Below, piece after piece: positions 49,190 through 62,271 of a DNA stretch of 64,000 bases; within the stretch, counting starts at the first letter, position 1, and every line of letters begins with the position of its first letter. This DNA is from Capsicum annuum. Its lineage: Eukaryota > Streptophyta > Magnoliopsida > Solanales > Solanaceae. The notes beneath the pieces were generated by a model. That model was not told where the DNA came from. It searched no databases and was given only the letters and a program-made list of their open reading frames with translations. The translations under genes and the position numbers were made by a program. Where the stretch lies: NCBI RefSeq assembly GCF_002878395.1, contig NW_025892482.1:1-64000 (forward strand). Reading direction: 5' to 3'.

Positions 49190-51040
49190 TTAAGGAAGAG
49201 CAGTACCTTCGGGTACATCTGAGTTTGCGAAGAAGAGATGCGGGTACTTGGCTCGCATGTCTGCTTTTTCTTCCCAAGTGGTGCCCTCAACTGATTGATT
49301 TCGCCATAAAACTTTGACCAAGGGAACTTCTTTGTTCCTTAGTCTTTGGATCTGGTCATTTAGAATCTCAACTGGAACCTCTTCATATGAAAGACTACTC
49401 TAAATATTTGAGCTCTCTGAATGATCTACTAAGGCGGACTCACTGATGCACTTCTTAAGTGTGGACACGTGAAAGACAGGATGAACAACTGACAAATATG
49501 TAGGTAACTCAACCTCATAAGCTACTTTCCCAACTCGACTCAGAATTCAATAAGGGCCAACATATCGGGGACTAAGCTTCCCCTTCTTGCCAAATCTTTT
49601 TACCCCTTTCATGGGTGAAATCTTCAAGTACACTAAATCACCATCCTCAAACTAGAGGTCCCTTCTCCTCATGTCTGCATATGACTTCTGATGACTCTGG
49701 GCTATCTTTAATCTTTCTCTAATCAACTTAACTTTCTCCATAGCCTCAAACACTGCATTAGGCCCAAGTAAAAAAGATTCACCCACTTCAAACCAACCTA
49801 TGGGTGATCTACATCTCCTTCCATAAAGAGCCTCAAACAGGCCATCTGGATGCTAGAATGATAACTGTTGTTATACGCGAATTCAATCAATGGTACATGC
49901 TCATCTCAACTACCTTTGAAATCAAAAGAACATGCCCTCAATATATCTTTCAGAGTCTGAATGATCCTCTTAGCCTGACCATCTGTCTGTGGATGAAAAA
50001 CGAAACTAAGATGAACCTGGGTACTAAGACCCTTCTAAAAAGTTCTCCAAAATTGAGAAGTAAACTGAGTACCCCTATCCGAAATGATAGACAAGGGATC
50101 TCTATGCAATCTGACTAACTCTTGGATATACAACCTAGAATAATCCTTAATTGTATAAGATGTATGCACTGGCAGAAAATGCACTGACTTAGTCAACCTG
50201 TCTACAACAACCAAAACAAATCATGATGACGACGCGAAAGGGGTAGACCAGTCATAAAATCCATGTTCACCTCTTCCCACTTCTAAGCGGGGAGGCCAAC
50301 TCTTGCACCATACCACTAGGCCTTTGGTTCTCTATATTAACCTGTTGGAAAGTTGTACACTTTGCTATAAAATCTGTTGTATCTTTCTTCATACCATTCC
50401 ACCTATAGATTTCCTGCAACTCGAGTACATCTTGGTAGCGCTGGGATGAATAGAATATCACTCACCATGCATTTCATCCATAATTCTCAGCCTCAAATCA
50501 TCAACACAAGGGATACACAATCTACCCTGAAATCTCAACACACCATCTCCCTCTTGGGAGAAAATCTCTACCTTTTGGTCTTTAACTGACTCCTTCAATT
50601 TGACCAAATTAGAGTCCATGTCATGCTTCTTCTTCACTTCCAAAACTAAAGAGGGTTCAGAACTACTCTGAACCCAAACATTACCTTCAGCTGAGTCAAG
50701 CAATCTAATGCTCTATCTATCCAAATGATAAATATCATGAGCTAATTCTTTCTAATCCTTCTCCATGTGAGCCACACTGCCCATAGACAACTTACTAAGG
50801 GTGTCTACCACTACATTGGTCTTGCTCAGATGATACAACACACTCATATCATAATATTTTAGAAACTCCCACCATCTCTTCTAATGAAGATTCAACTCCC
50901 TTTGAGTAAACACATACTATAAGCTTTTGTGATCTGTAAAGACATCCACATGAACACCATATAGATAGTGTCTTCAGATTTTCAAAGCAAAAATCACAGC
51001 AGCTAATTCAAGATCATGTAAGGCTATGAGGTATTTAGAA
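49190..51040 (-). pseudogene. gypsy pol: RNase H, integrase and chromodomain-like tail, 5' truncated
   Basis: Reading from 51040 down: RNase H (HDLELAAVIFALKIWRHYL, then VDVFTDHKSL and LSKLSMGSVAH), a linker, and the zinc-binding start of integrase. The integrase core follows ([18 protein letters not shown] and EFAYNNSYHSSI), then the nightshade gypsy segment YGRRCRSPIGWFEVG, partly in shifted frames. The C-terminal KISPMKGVKRFGKKGKLSPR and VLWRNQSVEGTTWEEKADMR region ends in TAA at 49190-49192. The TWE motif is typical of a chromovirus-like tail. Many stops and frameshifts are present. Reverse transcriptase, protease, Gag and the 5' LTR are absent: the element is cut off near 51040. Confidence 0.85.
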
Positions 51041-54000
51041 TTCATTTTCCTTTCTTTCTCTCCATCGTGTCGTCCTAATCTTGAACTACTTGATTGAATC
51101 CAATTGGTATCTAGACAATTCCACTTGGTATCTTAATAATTTTGAATAAAAATCTAGGAGATTTCAATTGGTATCTATTAATAAGGTCTAAAATTTATTG
51201 TTTAAAGGTAAAGACTTGTGAAAGTTGTGAACTTATTGATTGCTTGTGTTAGACATTTCACTAAACTTGTGTTGTTGGATTTTTGTCACTGTTGTGAATT
51301 GTTTTTTTTAAGTGATGAATATTGCTTAAGTTGTTTTTGTTGATAAATATGATGGGATTATTTGATTTCTTGTTATTGTGAAACTATAAATTCTATAGTG
51401 CTTACTTATTTTGGTACTATTATACTGTTGAGATTGATGGTATGGGAATTGAGAGGATGATATGAGAATGTGATGTCAAGAAAAGAAATTGAAAAAGTGA
51501 CATGAATAAAAGATTAAGGTGATATGTATTTTCTGTAATGAGAGGTTCTTGTTAATAATGTTGTGAATGGAACCTTGTGTAGTTCGATTATTTGATATTA
51601 TTTGGGAATCCTTGTGTGGTCCAGCCATTGATACTATATATAGAATTTTTGTACAGTTCTATTATTGAAACTATAATGGGTTCCTTCTGAGGACTAGCTA
51701 AGTGACATTATCTTTGAGTTTCTTATGTGAATGAATTCTTAATGCTTGGCAAAATAATGAGTTTTTAATAAAAGTGATTAAAACTAGTAGAGGTTGTTCA
51801 TACCTACAAAATTTGATCGATGACTTGTTTGGAATGTGATATTGGTGATTAGACTGTCAATGAACAATAATTGATTTATTTTGTTTGGCCTTGCTTATGT
51901 GCTAATGGTGTGGGGATCACTCTTGAGGTGATTAAGAGTTAAGTAAAGCCCGTAATAAAAATATTATTAGGTAGAAATAAGAATGACTTTGTATATCTTA
52001 AATTGGTGTTAGTAAAATAAGAGAGGTTTGACTTGACCATGAAGTGTTTGTCGTTCAAAAATATTGAGTTAGTGATTGTCAGAATATAAGTTGTAGCTAT
52101 GGATTTATGCATTAGGAACAATTTAGAGAAGATGAATTATTATTAACTTGATCTTGTGGCTGAATTATACATTTGTATGTCCCACAAAGTTGGCTGATAT
52201 ATGAAAATTTTAAAGGATAGTAATTTCTATGATAGTGGTAAAGCAAAATCAAATGGCTTAGTTACATTCATAAAATAATTAAGGATGATCTTGAATAGGA
52301 GAATAAATGAATTATTAAATGGCATGATTGATCTTTCCTTGAGTGATACTTGGCGGATATTTGTTGTTGAGTGGTTAAGATATGATAATTAGATGGATAT
52401 TAACAATGTTGTGGAGGATAATGTGTTGTATGCTCTAATTATGTGGGAACCATAAAATGGCATGTTTATATCCCTTTTAATTCCATTGCTTTTCCTCTCT
52501 AGTTTAGATTAGTTGTAGCATGGCTATGATGTAAACCTATGTTTGGGATGAGGTTTTAGTATTTGAAGCATGATTTGTATATTTAGCCTTATTCGTCTAG
52601 TGTGGTAATCTTGATTGAGTACCTTGGTTCTAGTCGAAGTTGTTATCTTAGGCTTGAATATGGCTTACTTGACATTTAGAAGATGAACTAGATACCTTAG
52701 CCTAGTTTGGGGCATAGTGTACCTATTTACGGAAAGTGAGGATTAAAAGTGGGATCGTCTTGCCTACTTAGGCCTAAACTTGTGTTAAGTCCTGTGGAAT
52801 TAGTTGTGGATATTAGACATAGATGAGGATAGTAAACCTTAGAATAAGGTTACTTCATAACTTGATAACTTGTATTGATGTTCCTGGATTGTGGCTTTTG
52901 AGTTATAGTTATAATACTTCCTGTGGAAGTGATATTGGACATTTAGAAATGATATTCCTCCTAGATACGTTATGTGGTCTATAGAGATGCTATTTTCTCT
53001 TAGATTGATGATTGACCTATAGAGATGTTGTTTCCTTTTAGATATACAAATTGACCTAGAGAGGTAATATTTCTCGTTGTCATGATGTATGGCCTATCGA
53101 TATAAGATATCCTATAGAAAATTACATGTCTTTCTATATTATGCCTCCAATATGTGAGATACCTCCTATTAGAAATATGCTACGGCTTATAAATATGATT
53201 ATCGATATGAGTTTTGGATATATATGGGCCTAATGCCGTGATTATGATGTTGTGACTATTTTAGATAAATTAATGGGCCAAGGGCCGTGTTATGATAATG
53301 ATTAAATATCCGAGGAGTGTTTATCAGTGTAAAGGATACGATTACAATTTATGAATAAATATATGTTTGTATACACATCTCTCTGGTATCGAACGGAGGA
53401 AGATGCGGTATGTTGCATACGACTTTATTGATTGGATATTAGTGATGGCATGCATAGATTTGATACATTCATGAGTATTATATTGGGAATTTATGTGATT
53501 GTAGATGAAATATGATCTTATGATTGTTCTGCCTAATTAACAGTTAAGTTATATAGTAACTAGTTGTCTATTAGGGGACTATAGAAATTGATGGCTAGGA
53601 ATCTAATGTATTAATTAATGAATCTTACTTAGTTGAAACATGGTAGCTAGCGATAATTAATAAGTGGCTTATGATGGGGTCGGGTCTAGCATAGGTGAGG
53701 ATTAGTTGGTATCGATGACGAAGTTCGTGATGTCGATTGGTCGATAAACAAGGAGTAGTGTATTAATGAAGCTAGATAATAAGAGATGTTAGTAATAAGA
53801 AGTGACTAATTAGTAACTTTGAATAGTTTCTAAATGGTTAACTAATGAATATTTAAGAAATGATTATTTGGTAATGATGGTTAAATAATGAATGGTGTCA
53901 GTTAATAAAAGATGGTTAGGCGATAAGTAGTAATGTGTTGTCTAGTAATGATTAACGGATATAAGATGATTAGTTGATAATAATGAATGGTGGGTAAATG

Positions 54001-54535
54001 ACGGTTTTGGTCTAGTTATGAACCTTGACTAGATGTTGGATGTTGTCTATTAAATAAATAGTGGTTAGTTGCTATACCATGAATAAGGATTATGCGAAGG
54101 ATAATGTTTAGGCTAACACCTAGAGGTTATGTGATAACTAGGGAGCTAGTGATTCTATTGTACAAGTGTTGGTTAGCTAATAAAGAGTAGTTGGGAAGTA
54201 TTGACTAGATAGATATTCTATGGTGATATGAATATTTTTTTTATGAGTATTTTAGTGTATGTTATTCGGTAATAACTATTATGATGATATGTTTATACCC
54301 AGTAAGGCCGAAGGATACTATTGTGATATGTTGATATTCGGCAAGGCCGGAGGTTGATTACGATGATGATGGTCCTGATGAGGACAGTATGATGACTTGT
54401 GATATTGATTGTGTACTTTGCATTCATTCCTGCATGTGCATCGCCTATCACCAGTATGCACCTATATTTATCAGTCAGTATAGGACAGTTACATATATAT
54501 GGGTGAAGAATGTGCCTTGTGTTAGTGTATGTTAA
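51041..54535. other. Unclassified AT-rich repeat DNA
   Basis: There are no recognisable coding domains. Short words recur: 'agagatg' with 'ttttctcttaga' near 52980-53060, and 'gttagt...taatga' over 53640-54060. 'ggcaaggccggagg' at about 54340 and a similar 'agtaaggccgaagg' at 54300 are of a kind common in gypsy LTRs. It is probably the remains of one or more LTRs, but I find no ends or TSD. Confidence 0.4.
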
Positions 54536-54559
54536 TTGAACCTTTCGAGTCTGCAGCGG

Positions 54560-54799
54560 TGGGGGTACACAGGATCGGCTAGGTTTTTGGTTGTCTGTAA
54601 GTTGAGGATTAAGGAGATTGTGTCTGTGAAGGTCCAGTGGAAGAATCGTTCTATTGAGGAAGCCACTTGGGAGGCCAAAGTGGACATGCGTAGAAAGTAT
54701 GTGCATCTTTTTGCTAACTCAGGTACTTCCTTGTTTTCCTTCTTTCCTCTCGTTTGTTTGTTTGGGGATAAACGGTTGTTTAATTGGTATCTGATGTAA
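54560..54799 (+). pseudogene. gypsy pol C-terminal tail
   Basis: SVKVQWKNRSIEEATWEAKVDMRRKYVHLF is present in pieces: KVQWKNRSIEEATWEAK then VDMRRKYVHLF. This is the chromodomain-like end of a gypsy polyprotein, the plus-strand counterpart of the tail at 49190. It runs into the LTR at 54795. Nothing upstream of it in pol is preserved. Confidence 0.7.
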
Positions 54800-57234
54800 C
54801 GACCCTCCCGATTGTTTGTGAAATTTTACTTGTCTTCTTTCATAGTTTATGTATGTGAATTATGACTCATGTGATGAGTGGTATCAATTTTGAGATGTAC
54901 GAAAGTGATTTAAGTCATTAGTTGGGTTAAGTTTGAGAAAGTTAAACCAAATAATTGTCAACCTTTTATCGAGATGACCTCGAATTAGTATCATAGTATT
55001 TTCAATGGGGCCGGGATGTACTTTCTAGTCAATTTGTATATTTGATTTATTTTTATGGGGCTCCAAATGAAGTTTGAGGATATATTAGAAGTTTTGGATA
55101 ATCAAGATAGTTAATTTAATTAACAAGTTAAGGGGTCAAAATGACAATTATTTTAACTTATGTGGTTAATATAAGGGTGAAATTAAATGGTTAGGGTTTA
55201 CCATTTATAGTATTAATTATAACATCAGAAAATTTGAGGAAAGAGATCACGACAGTTATCGATACCCTTCGCCTCATCTGCCGTCTTGAGGAGATCTCTG
55301 GTCAAGCTTCAGGTAAGTGCTAAATTGTGAGGATTGAATTCCTACTTCCTAGTTTATCCTTTATATTTCTTAAACTAGTAACGTGAGGGTTATTAAGGGT
55401 ATTAAGATAATGATAAATTATTTCATCTTTCTGACGTTTTGGAATCAGAAGTGAATTGGGGCAATGTTTGGTTATGTGATAAAGTGATGTTTAGTCGATA
55501 GAATACCACCACAACATTGCATATGGGAACAAACTTATGTACGTATCTATATATATTAGCGATAATAATTTTTATTATATTTACAAAACTTTTCAATTGT
55601 AACTATGTAAAGTTTATTCATATGTTTGTTAACTTTCCAGTCAACTAGATAATTAACGATGACTATTTAATTTACTTATATATTAATGGGGTAGTGGTGG
55701 TAATTAAGAATTGATGATAGAATGGAGTTAGGCTAATGTTTCTGTGAAATTTTTTTTCTTGTACGCCACTGTTTTGTTTCATGCTTGGACTTGAATTCTT
55801 GTAAATTTCTTACATTTTAAATATATAGTATAATCGCTTCCTATACATGTAAAGGTAGTATTACAACTGTTGGTTTTCATTGCTTCCTTAGCTTTAGAAT
55901 ACCCGATTCCGATTAGTTTTGATTGTGATAAATTTAAGTTTTAATCCAAGACTTTCGAATAAGAATTCTTGACTTAAGGATTTAATAATGATCCGGTTTA
56001 GCTCACATTCAACATGCTAGTTTGTACTCTTATGAGGATTATATAATTGAACAGATTTGAAATATTCAGAAGGTTTATGAATGTGCAAGGCCTTTGCAAA
56101 GTAGTTGGCACTTGAGTTCTTCGGTTGAGGTAGGATATGGTTTAATTAGAGTTTAGACTAGACTTAATTGTGTGTATGTTCCTAAATTGGATACTTGTGG
56201 ATTAGTATTTGGACATGCTTGAAATTGTTGATGTTTGAATTGTTGATTCATGTATAGATGTTTATTGAAAATTGACTTGATGGAATTGTCTGATGACTTT
56301 AAGTGTACTTGTAAACTTGGTACATTGTGTTGTATGCTGTTAGGTTGTGTGAAACTGACATTGATAATACTTGTTTATGTTTATGTTGGATCGGATACCA
56401 GGCCGGTACATTTATATTTATGTTGGATCGGGTACCATGCCGGTACGTTTATATTTATGTTGGATCGGGTACCACGCTGGTACGTTTATATTTATGTTGG
56501 ATGGGGTACCACGCCGGTATGGTACATGAATAGAGATTGTTCCCTGCAGGTCATGACTATTTGTGAAAAAATAAGTCCCATAGCATGTGTGTACATATTT
56601 GTGTTATTTTTGTGGATGTTTACAGTGTGGTTGATACTCTTGATGGTTTTGTGGCTTGTTTGTGAGCACTATTTAACATGTTGCTGTATTGTTGATTCAT
56701 TGAATATTGGTTGTGTGACGATGCCTGTCTACTTGTTATCTGATTTATGTTGTGTACATGCTATTAAATTGGGTTGACCTATGATACCTACCAGTACATA
56801 GTGGTTTGTACTAATACTACCATGTACTCTTCTTTTGTTGAGTGTGGAAAGTGTTCTAGGCTCAGACATGACCTCACCTCTAGAGTTTGATAGCAGATCT
56901 TGATCCAAGGGTGAGCACTCCGTTTGCAGGCTTCCATGGGTCATCTTATTTGTTCTTGTCCATCTTTCGGGCAATGAAACATTCTTTATTTATTTTATTT
57001 TTTGATATCATTTTAGATATGATCGTTGTTAGTAGTTCTTGTATGATGACTTCAGTAAGTAGATTGTTTGGTTTCCGCGTTACTGATGATTAACTCCAGA
57101 TTATTATTCTTAAGATGGTTTTATGAAAATACCATTTTAATATTGACTAAGTGATTGAGTAATGGTTTGATTTAAATGGTTCTCCTACAGGAAGATTAGT
57201 GTGGGTGTCACTCATGGCCATTTGGATCGTGAAA
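54795..57234 (+). repeat. gypsy 3' LTR, plus strand
   Basis: It starts TGTAACGACCCTCCCG after the pol tail and ends at about TTTGGATCGTGAAA (probably a changed GTGACA). It is about 2.44 kb. Open frames at 56250-56777 come from the repeats inside. Confidence 0.75.
56380..56523 (+). repeat. 37-bp tandem repeat inside the LTR, four units
   Basis: 'ggatcgggtaccacgccggt' recurs at 56388, 56425, 56462 and 56499, joined by 'tacgtttatatttatgtt'. Units differ at one to three bases. Confidence 0.9.
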
Positions 57235-57257
57235 TTTATAGAGTAAATTTGTAAAAG

Positions 57258-57700
57258 ACTATTTCCTTCACTTTTAAATATTTGTCATATTTTTATTTAA
57301 AAATCATTGATTAGAGATTGATTTTGACTAAAATATCCTATTAATTGTTTCAATTTTTTTTTTTTTTTTGCATTATATTAATATGTCTTCATAAAATTGG
57401 AAATAAATAAATATATATGTCTTGATTTTTTAAAATGACAAGAATTATGAAATATTTATTTTTAGTATGAATGATAAGTTTTTAGTAACGGAGGGGTATT
57501 TGTTTGTTGAATACTTCGTTTATAAATATTTGTCGACTTTGTATTGGGCACATACATTAAGAAACAACTAGAGTGATGATATAATAAATTTCTTATTTTG
57601 AAAAATGCATTGAGTGATATTATATTTAATAACAAGGATAAAATAATTTAAAATAGGTAAATTGTTTATTAGTTTTATAAACTAGACGGAGGGAGTAGTT
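57258..57700. mobile_element. Stowaway-like MITE remains
   Basis: 'gacggagggagta' at about 57685-57697 is the inverse of the common plant Stowaway end (tactccctccgt). A second such end ('aacggagggg') lies near 57486 and a weak opposite end ('ttccttcacttttaaat') near 57264. Possibly two overlapping copies. Borders are uncertain. Confidence 0.4.
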
Positions 57701-57817
57701 GTTTAAGGATGTACTCATGCTAAAGGTATTTAGCAACAGAGTGAGTAATTGCGTTAATTAATTTGTGTGCATTAATTATTCTTCTAACACTGAATTAATT
57801 TTACAGTTAATCTGTGT

Positions 57818-57985
57818 TGGGATCTTAAAGTAATGGCTTTAAGAGAGTTATCCATTGATGTTGCATAGATGAAGGGAAAATTACTTCTTCCATTTGATAA
57901 TGATACGATTTAATGGTAGATTATTGATAAAAGTTATTTCGAAATTATTGTTGGAGCAAGTTAAATAATGGTGTGTTTTTAAGTA
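57818..57985 (+). pseudogene. Third cysteine-rich paralogue, exon 2 relic
   Basis: After a clear acceptor (attttacag, to 57806-57807) 'gttaatctg...aaagtaatggctttaag' aligns with exon 2 of gene 1 at 36702. The reading VMALRELSIDVA then meets a TAG. The Cys block is missing: after 'gataatgatacgattt' it jumps straight to the 3' tail sequence 'aaaagttatttcgaaattatt'. The intron before it also resembles that of gene 1. It is clearly dead, but it shows that the family once spread over 20 kb. Confidence 0.8.
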
Positions 57986-58024
57986 TGTGTATGAAAAATA
58001 AAATATGTAAGTTTGTGTAAGAAA

Positions 58025-58860
58025 AATAAAGGGTAAAGGGTCAAAAATACCTTTTTACTTTAATTTATTAGTTAAATCTACCCTTCGTTATACTTTAGGA
58101 TCAAATATACCCTTTCCATTATCAAAATTGATTCAAAAAATACCCTCTCTTTTAACATTTCTCCATTATGACAAGTTGAAAGGACACATGGACTATTTTT
58201 TGGGTGAGGTGGATGCCATTTGGCATGCCACCTCAGATCCTATTTTTTTCCTTTTTTTTTATTTTAAAATTTCAATGGTACCTTCCTTTCTTTTTCTTGT
58301 TTCTTGTCTTCTTTATTTAACATTATCCTTAATGCTTCTTTTACATCGTTGATCACGAGTCTGAATCCATTCTCGAGAAGACTTTCCTGTTTGGTTATAA
58401 GCTTTGCTATGTAAAGAAGTCGCGGTGCTTTTCTTCAGCCTTGGAAAGTCTAGTTAAGTCATCCCTGGCCCTGGGAATAAGCAAAATGTACACATGAGCT
58501 TAGAAATTTATGTCTCTAAAAGTTAAAACCTTGTCATACTCACATACAATGTCTGCTGGGATTTCCTTCTTAATGATCTTGTCATATATTGTCAAAGCAT
58601 CAGAAGGAACAACAAGAAGAGCAACTTCTTTCTCAGAAGTCATAGCAATAACATGTGATGTGAGTAATTATTAAGGATAATGTTAAATAAAGACAAAAAA
58701 GAAAAATGAAAACTTTAAAATCTGAAAAGAAAAAAGTCACGGACTGAGGTGGCATGCCACGTGGCATCCACCTCACCCAAATATTAGGCCATGTGTCCTC
58801 TCAATTTGGCATGGTGGAGAAATATCAAAAGAAAGGATATTTTTATAACTTTGGTAATGG
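58025..58860. mobile_element. Foldback element whose loop is a HINT gene fragment
   Basis: The left arm (58117-58332) and right arm (58665-58860) are inverse copies: 'tctccattatgac' / 'tctccaccatgcc', 'gggtgaggtggatgcca', 'ggcatgccacctcag', 'tttatttaacattatcctt'. The left arm begins earlier, at about 58025 ('gggtaaagggtcaaaaatacc'). The right arm is cut off at 58860 by the hAT-like piece. Everything between the arms is the captured gene piece. There is no transposase. Confidence 0.88.
58341..58643 (-). pseudogene. Captured, intronless HINT-type (histidine triad) gene fragment
   Basis: HINT proteins are small nucleotide hydrolases acting on adenylated substrates. From the ATG at 58641-58643: MTSEKEVALLVVPSDA, then IYDKIIKKEIPADIV and VLTFRDIN. 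A TAA follows that fits Gln CAA, then YILLIPRARDD, LSKAEEKHRD, a short deletion with frameshift, AKLITKQESLLENG and FRLVIND. It stops just before the HxHxH active site would come. About 100 codons run without an intron, which suggests an mRNA-derived copy. It exactly fills the loop between the foldback arms. No activity is possible. Confidence 0.85.
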
Positions 58861-58865
58861 TAGGT

Positions 58866-59220
58866 AGGGGTGGGCATGGTATGTATGGTACGGTATTTTA
58901 AACATTGGTATGGTAACTTCAGTATCTAAAGGAATAATATTATTACCATACCAAATTAGTTCGATATGGTTCGGTATTTTTAAATTCGATTTCGATATTT
59001 TATGGTATGGTAATTCTGTAACCATACTTATTTGATTTTGGTTTACATATATTCATATAAAAAAAACTATAACCTTAAAACTTTAAAAACGTCTCAATCA
59101 TATCAGACTACCAACTATCTTTGTTAATCATCTACACAAAAAGAACATTTCAATCACGACTGAGTAATCCAAGATGCAAACTCTGAACAACATACATTAC
59201 CTAAAATTAAGCATTGTACT
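58866..59220 (+). mobile_element. hAT-like terminal fragment
   Basis: It starts AGGGGTGGGCATGG, the hallmark of many plant hAT ends, and continues with 'ggtatggta' words in both directions. It cuts the right arm of the HINT foldback and is itself cut at 59221 by the TAT-like element. No second end is visible. Confidence 0.5.
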
Positions 59221-61082
59221 TGTAGACACCTAATTTTGTCCCTCCCCGAAAGCATTTTTACGATTTTACCTTATCCTACCGTGTACCTCAACCATATAAT
59301 CATACCCCATAAAAATATAAAAAAAATAGAACCCTTAACAAAATTCCTAACAAATCTTATCCTAACCAACTCACCCTACCCCACCTATCCTTTACCCTAC
59401 CTCCACTACCCCATCCACGTGACCCCCTCACATTTCTTCTTTACAAAGGAAAAGAAGAACAATATATACACAGAAAAAAACAAAGGAGGGGGGCCCACCA
59501 CTAACAGAAAAAAAATCCACACCATCACTAATATACAACTCATACCCCAATACACATACCCTAGAGAATCTTCCGATGGAGAGTAACGAATAGTGGGAGG
59601 GTCTCCATTCTTACTTCTGTTGGCAACATATATCCACAGAAAATACCATTTTTGAATCACACGGACTGACCCTAACCATCAACAATTCCACACACTCTCA
59701 GCACATAGACACACAGAGAAAGAAAATGGGAGAAGGCCACAGATCTTCATCTTCTTTCCTTCCTTTTCAGTTCACAAGAGAGACGCAATAGTGAATCGAA
59801 GGAGAGAGAGAGAGAAAACAACGAGGAGGCCGACTGCTTTTAGGGGTTTTCGGTGAGTCTTTCGCCAAAATCAGAGTTTTTGCTGAACCCAGTCACTCGC
59901 ACCCACCCAAAATCCCTAAACCCCTCTGTTCTTTAGTTTTTTCCGGTGAAGTCTAGTCGGGGAAACATCATTTTGTGAATGTCGGGTCTATCGCATCTCT
60001 GGTGAGGTAGAAGAAAAAACCTAGCTCCGATCTCCAGTGAGATTCACGTACGGTCGATTCGAAATCCGTGATTTGGAATTCGTATTAAGGTTTTTCAACT
60101 GATTTTAAATTTGTTCGGGTCACGATTTTTCAATTCTGATTTGGATTTTTTTTGCTTCATGTGGAGGTTCGAATCGAGGTTTTTCCAGACACGGTTCTAT
60201 ATTCGATATATTGAAAGCGACATTGAGCTCCAATTCTCTCTTCTGTCCCTTTAATTTTTACATAAAAGTGAACGATTTGTTGTTTGGTATGTTTGAATCT
60301 TTGTGTGTGTTGGTTGATGTTGGTTTCGGACTTTGAAAAGTGAATGAATAATCGAAGCATGTGATTACATAGTTGATTTGGGGTTAATTTGGATTTTGGG
60401 GAAAAAGATTGAAAATTCTTAAAAGTAAATATTGGTTTATGTTGGTTCAGTGGCGATTGCTTGATTCAGAATAAATGTCAACTTTGTTAAGTTTGATAGT
60501 ATCATGTTTTAGGCTGTGAATCGTTAGGAAAACAGCAGGGGGTAGGCAAACTTAGGGATTGAAATTGGTGGAATGTTTGAGATATGTGTTGAGTGGTTTT
60601 GTTTACCGCATTTGGATAAATTGTATTCATTTCTTCGGGGAATGCCCCGAGGCCATTTGTATTTATTCACCGGGGAATGTCCCGACGTATTATGTTGGTG
60701 GAAGACGTTCGTGATGAAGGCTTGAGGCGTCGGGTAAAGCACGGGAGCGTAGTTAGGATTAGTGTAGGTTAGATAGGATTTATTTTCATATTTCATTTAT
60801 TTTAGACTGTATAATTGGACTGAACACTATACTTTGGATTTATTTTGTTTCGTATGTTGGATGCTTGTTTATGTGTTTTGTGTGGTTTATACATTCTTAG
60901 TGTCAAATTAGCCGATATGTTCTACCAAGCGACCGTGGTCAAACCACGGGATCGAGGGGTGCCTAACACCTTCTCCTCGGTCAACAAAATTTCTTAATCG
61001 AAATCTCTATTCACGGATCAGTTTTATAGATTCAAAACTGTTTTGAAAAAGGATATCCACGGGGTGACTTGGCACAATGACA
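59221..61082 (+). repeat. 5' LTR of TAT-like copy 2 (long form)
   Basis: About 1.86 kb, ending near 'cacaatgaca'. It contains 'ggggtgcctaacacc' with 'ttctcctcggt' (about 60957-60980), which I associate with this family's LTR. A run 'gagagagagagag' lies near 59803. Confidence 0.7.
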
Positions 61083-62271
61083 AGTGGCAACTCTGAGTTT
61101 TGAACATAATGAATCCTTTTCGAAACAATCTTTCTTTTTTCACTTAATAATAAAAATACTTTCGAGCTTTAGGTCATGTTTATTTGCTTCATATTGAGAC
61201 CTAGCGGGACCCACGTGGCCCTTTGTAGGATACCCACCTCTAAAGCATCCGTACGTGCTAAATATTGCATCTTTGAGGATAACTTGGCCATTTGACGGAC
61301 TGATTTGGGGAAAACATGTGTTAGAAGTAAAGTGCGTAGGCAAGAAATGTTGAAAAAAAATAGAAAAAAAAGTGAGTCGACAAGAAAAAAAAGAGTTTCG
61401 TAAGTTTTTAGAGTTCTTTATGGCTTTTGATTTTTCTTTCAATATCTCAAAATTCAAAAAGATTTTTTTCCCTTTCGCACTCATTTTCTCAAAAAAATCA
61501 AAAAGAGTTTTCTTTACCATGTATTAACAATTCAAAAAATCTAAAAAAGATTTTTCATTCATAGGAGTTTTTATGAAATAAAAATTCAAAGAAAAAAAAA
61601 TGGTAGTAGTTTTGTACATTTTATATAACGAAAATTTCAAAAAGATTTTTCTTTCATAGTTGTTGGTGTCAGTTTTATATGATGTGTCTAATTGAAAACC
61701 CAAAAACGATGTTATTTTCATCATCCGTCTGTAATCGCGTCCCTCAAGTCAAGTCTTAGTTTGTTTTAATCTTTAATTGTACAACCTGGACGAACTATGC
61801 ACCCCTGATTCTCCTCTCTCGGGAGTGAGATACGTAGGCAATCAATTGTGGGTTCGGGGATCTTATTTAAAAATCCAAAAAGATTTTCTTCAGTCGTTAT
61901 TAGAGTAGGTGTTTCATATACATCTTTAAAAGAAAACTACAAAAATATTTTTCTTTAATAGGTTCAAGTTTCATTTTCATATGAAATTCAAAAAGATTTT
62001 TCTTTGGTAATCATAGGTTTCATTTTGTATAGGAATTTTAAACGTGAAAAATACAAAAAAAGTCTATTCTTTTGACAATTTGTTATTTTTTTCTCATTTT
62101 AAAGTTTCAAGAAAAAGAAAAAAAAGAAAGGAAAAGGTTTAATTGGCCATTTTTTCAAGACTTCACGAACTACGCACACCTGATTCTCCCCTTTCGGGGG
62201 TGAGATACGTAGACGCCCTTCTTGGGTTAGGTGATCTTTTCTAAAAGAAAAAAAGGTTTTGAAGAAAAATG

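Noticed and set aside
49804..50118. 104-codon plus-strand open frame
   Set aside because: It is the antisense shadow of the gypsy integrase on the minus strand.
56250..56777. 175-codon open frame with repeated hydrophobic segments
   Set aside because: It is produced by the 37-bp tandem repeat inside a gypsy LTR, and a second frame over the same repeats is also open.
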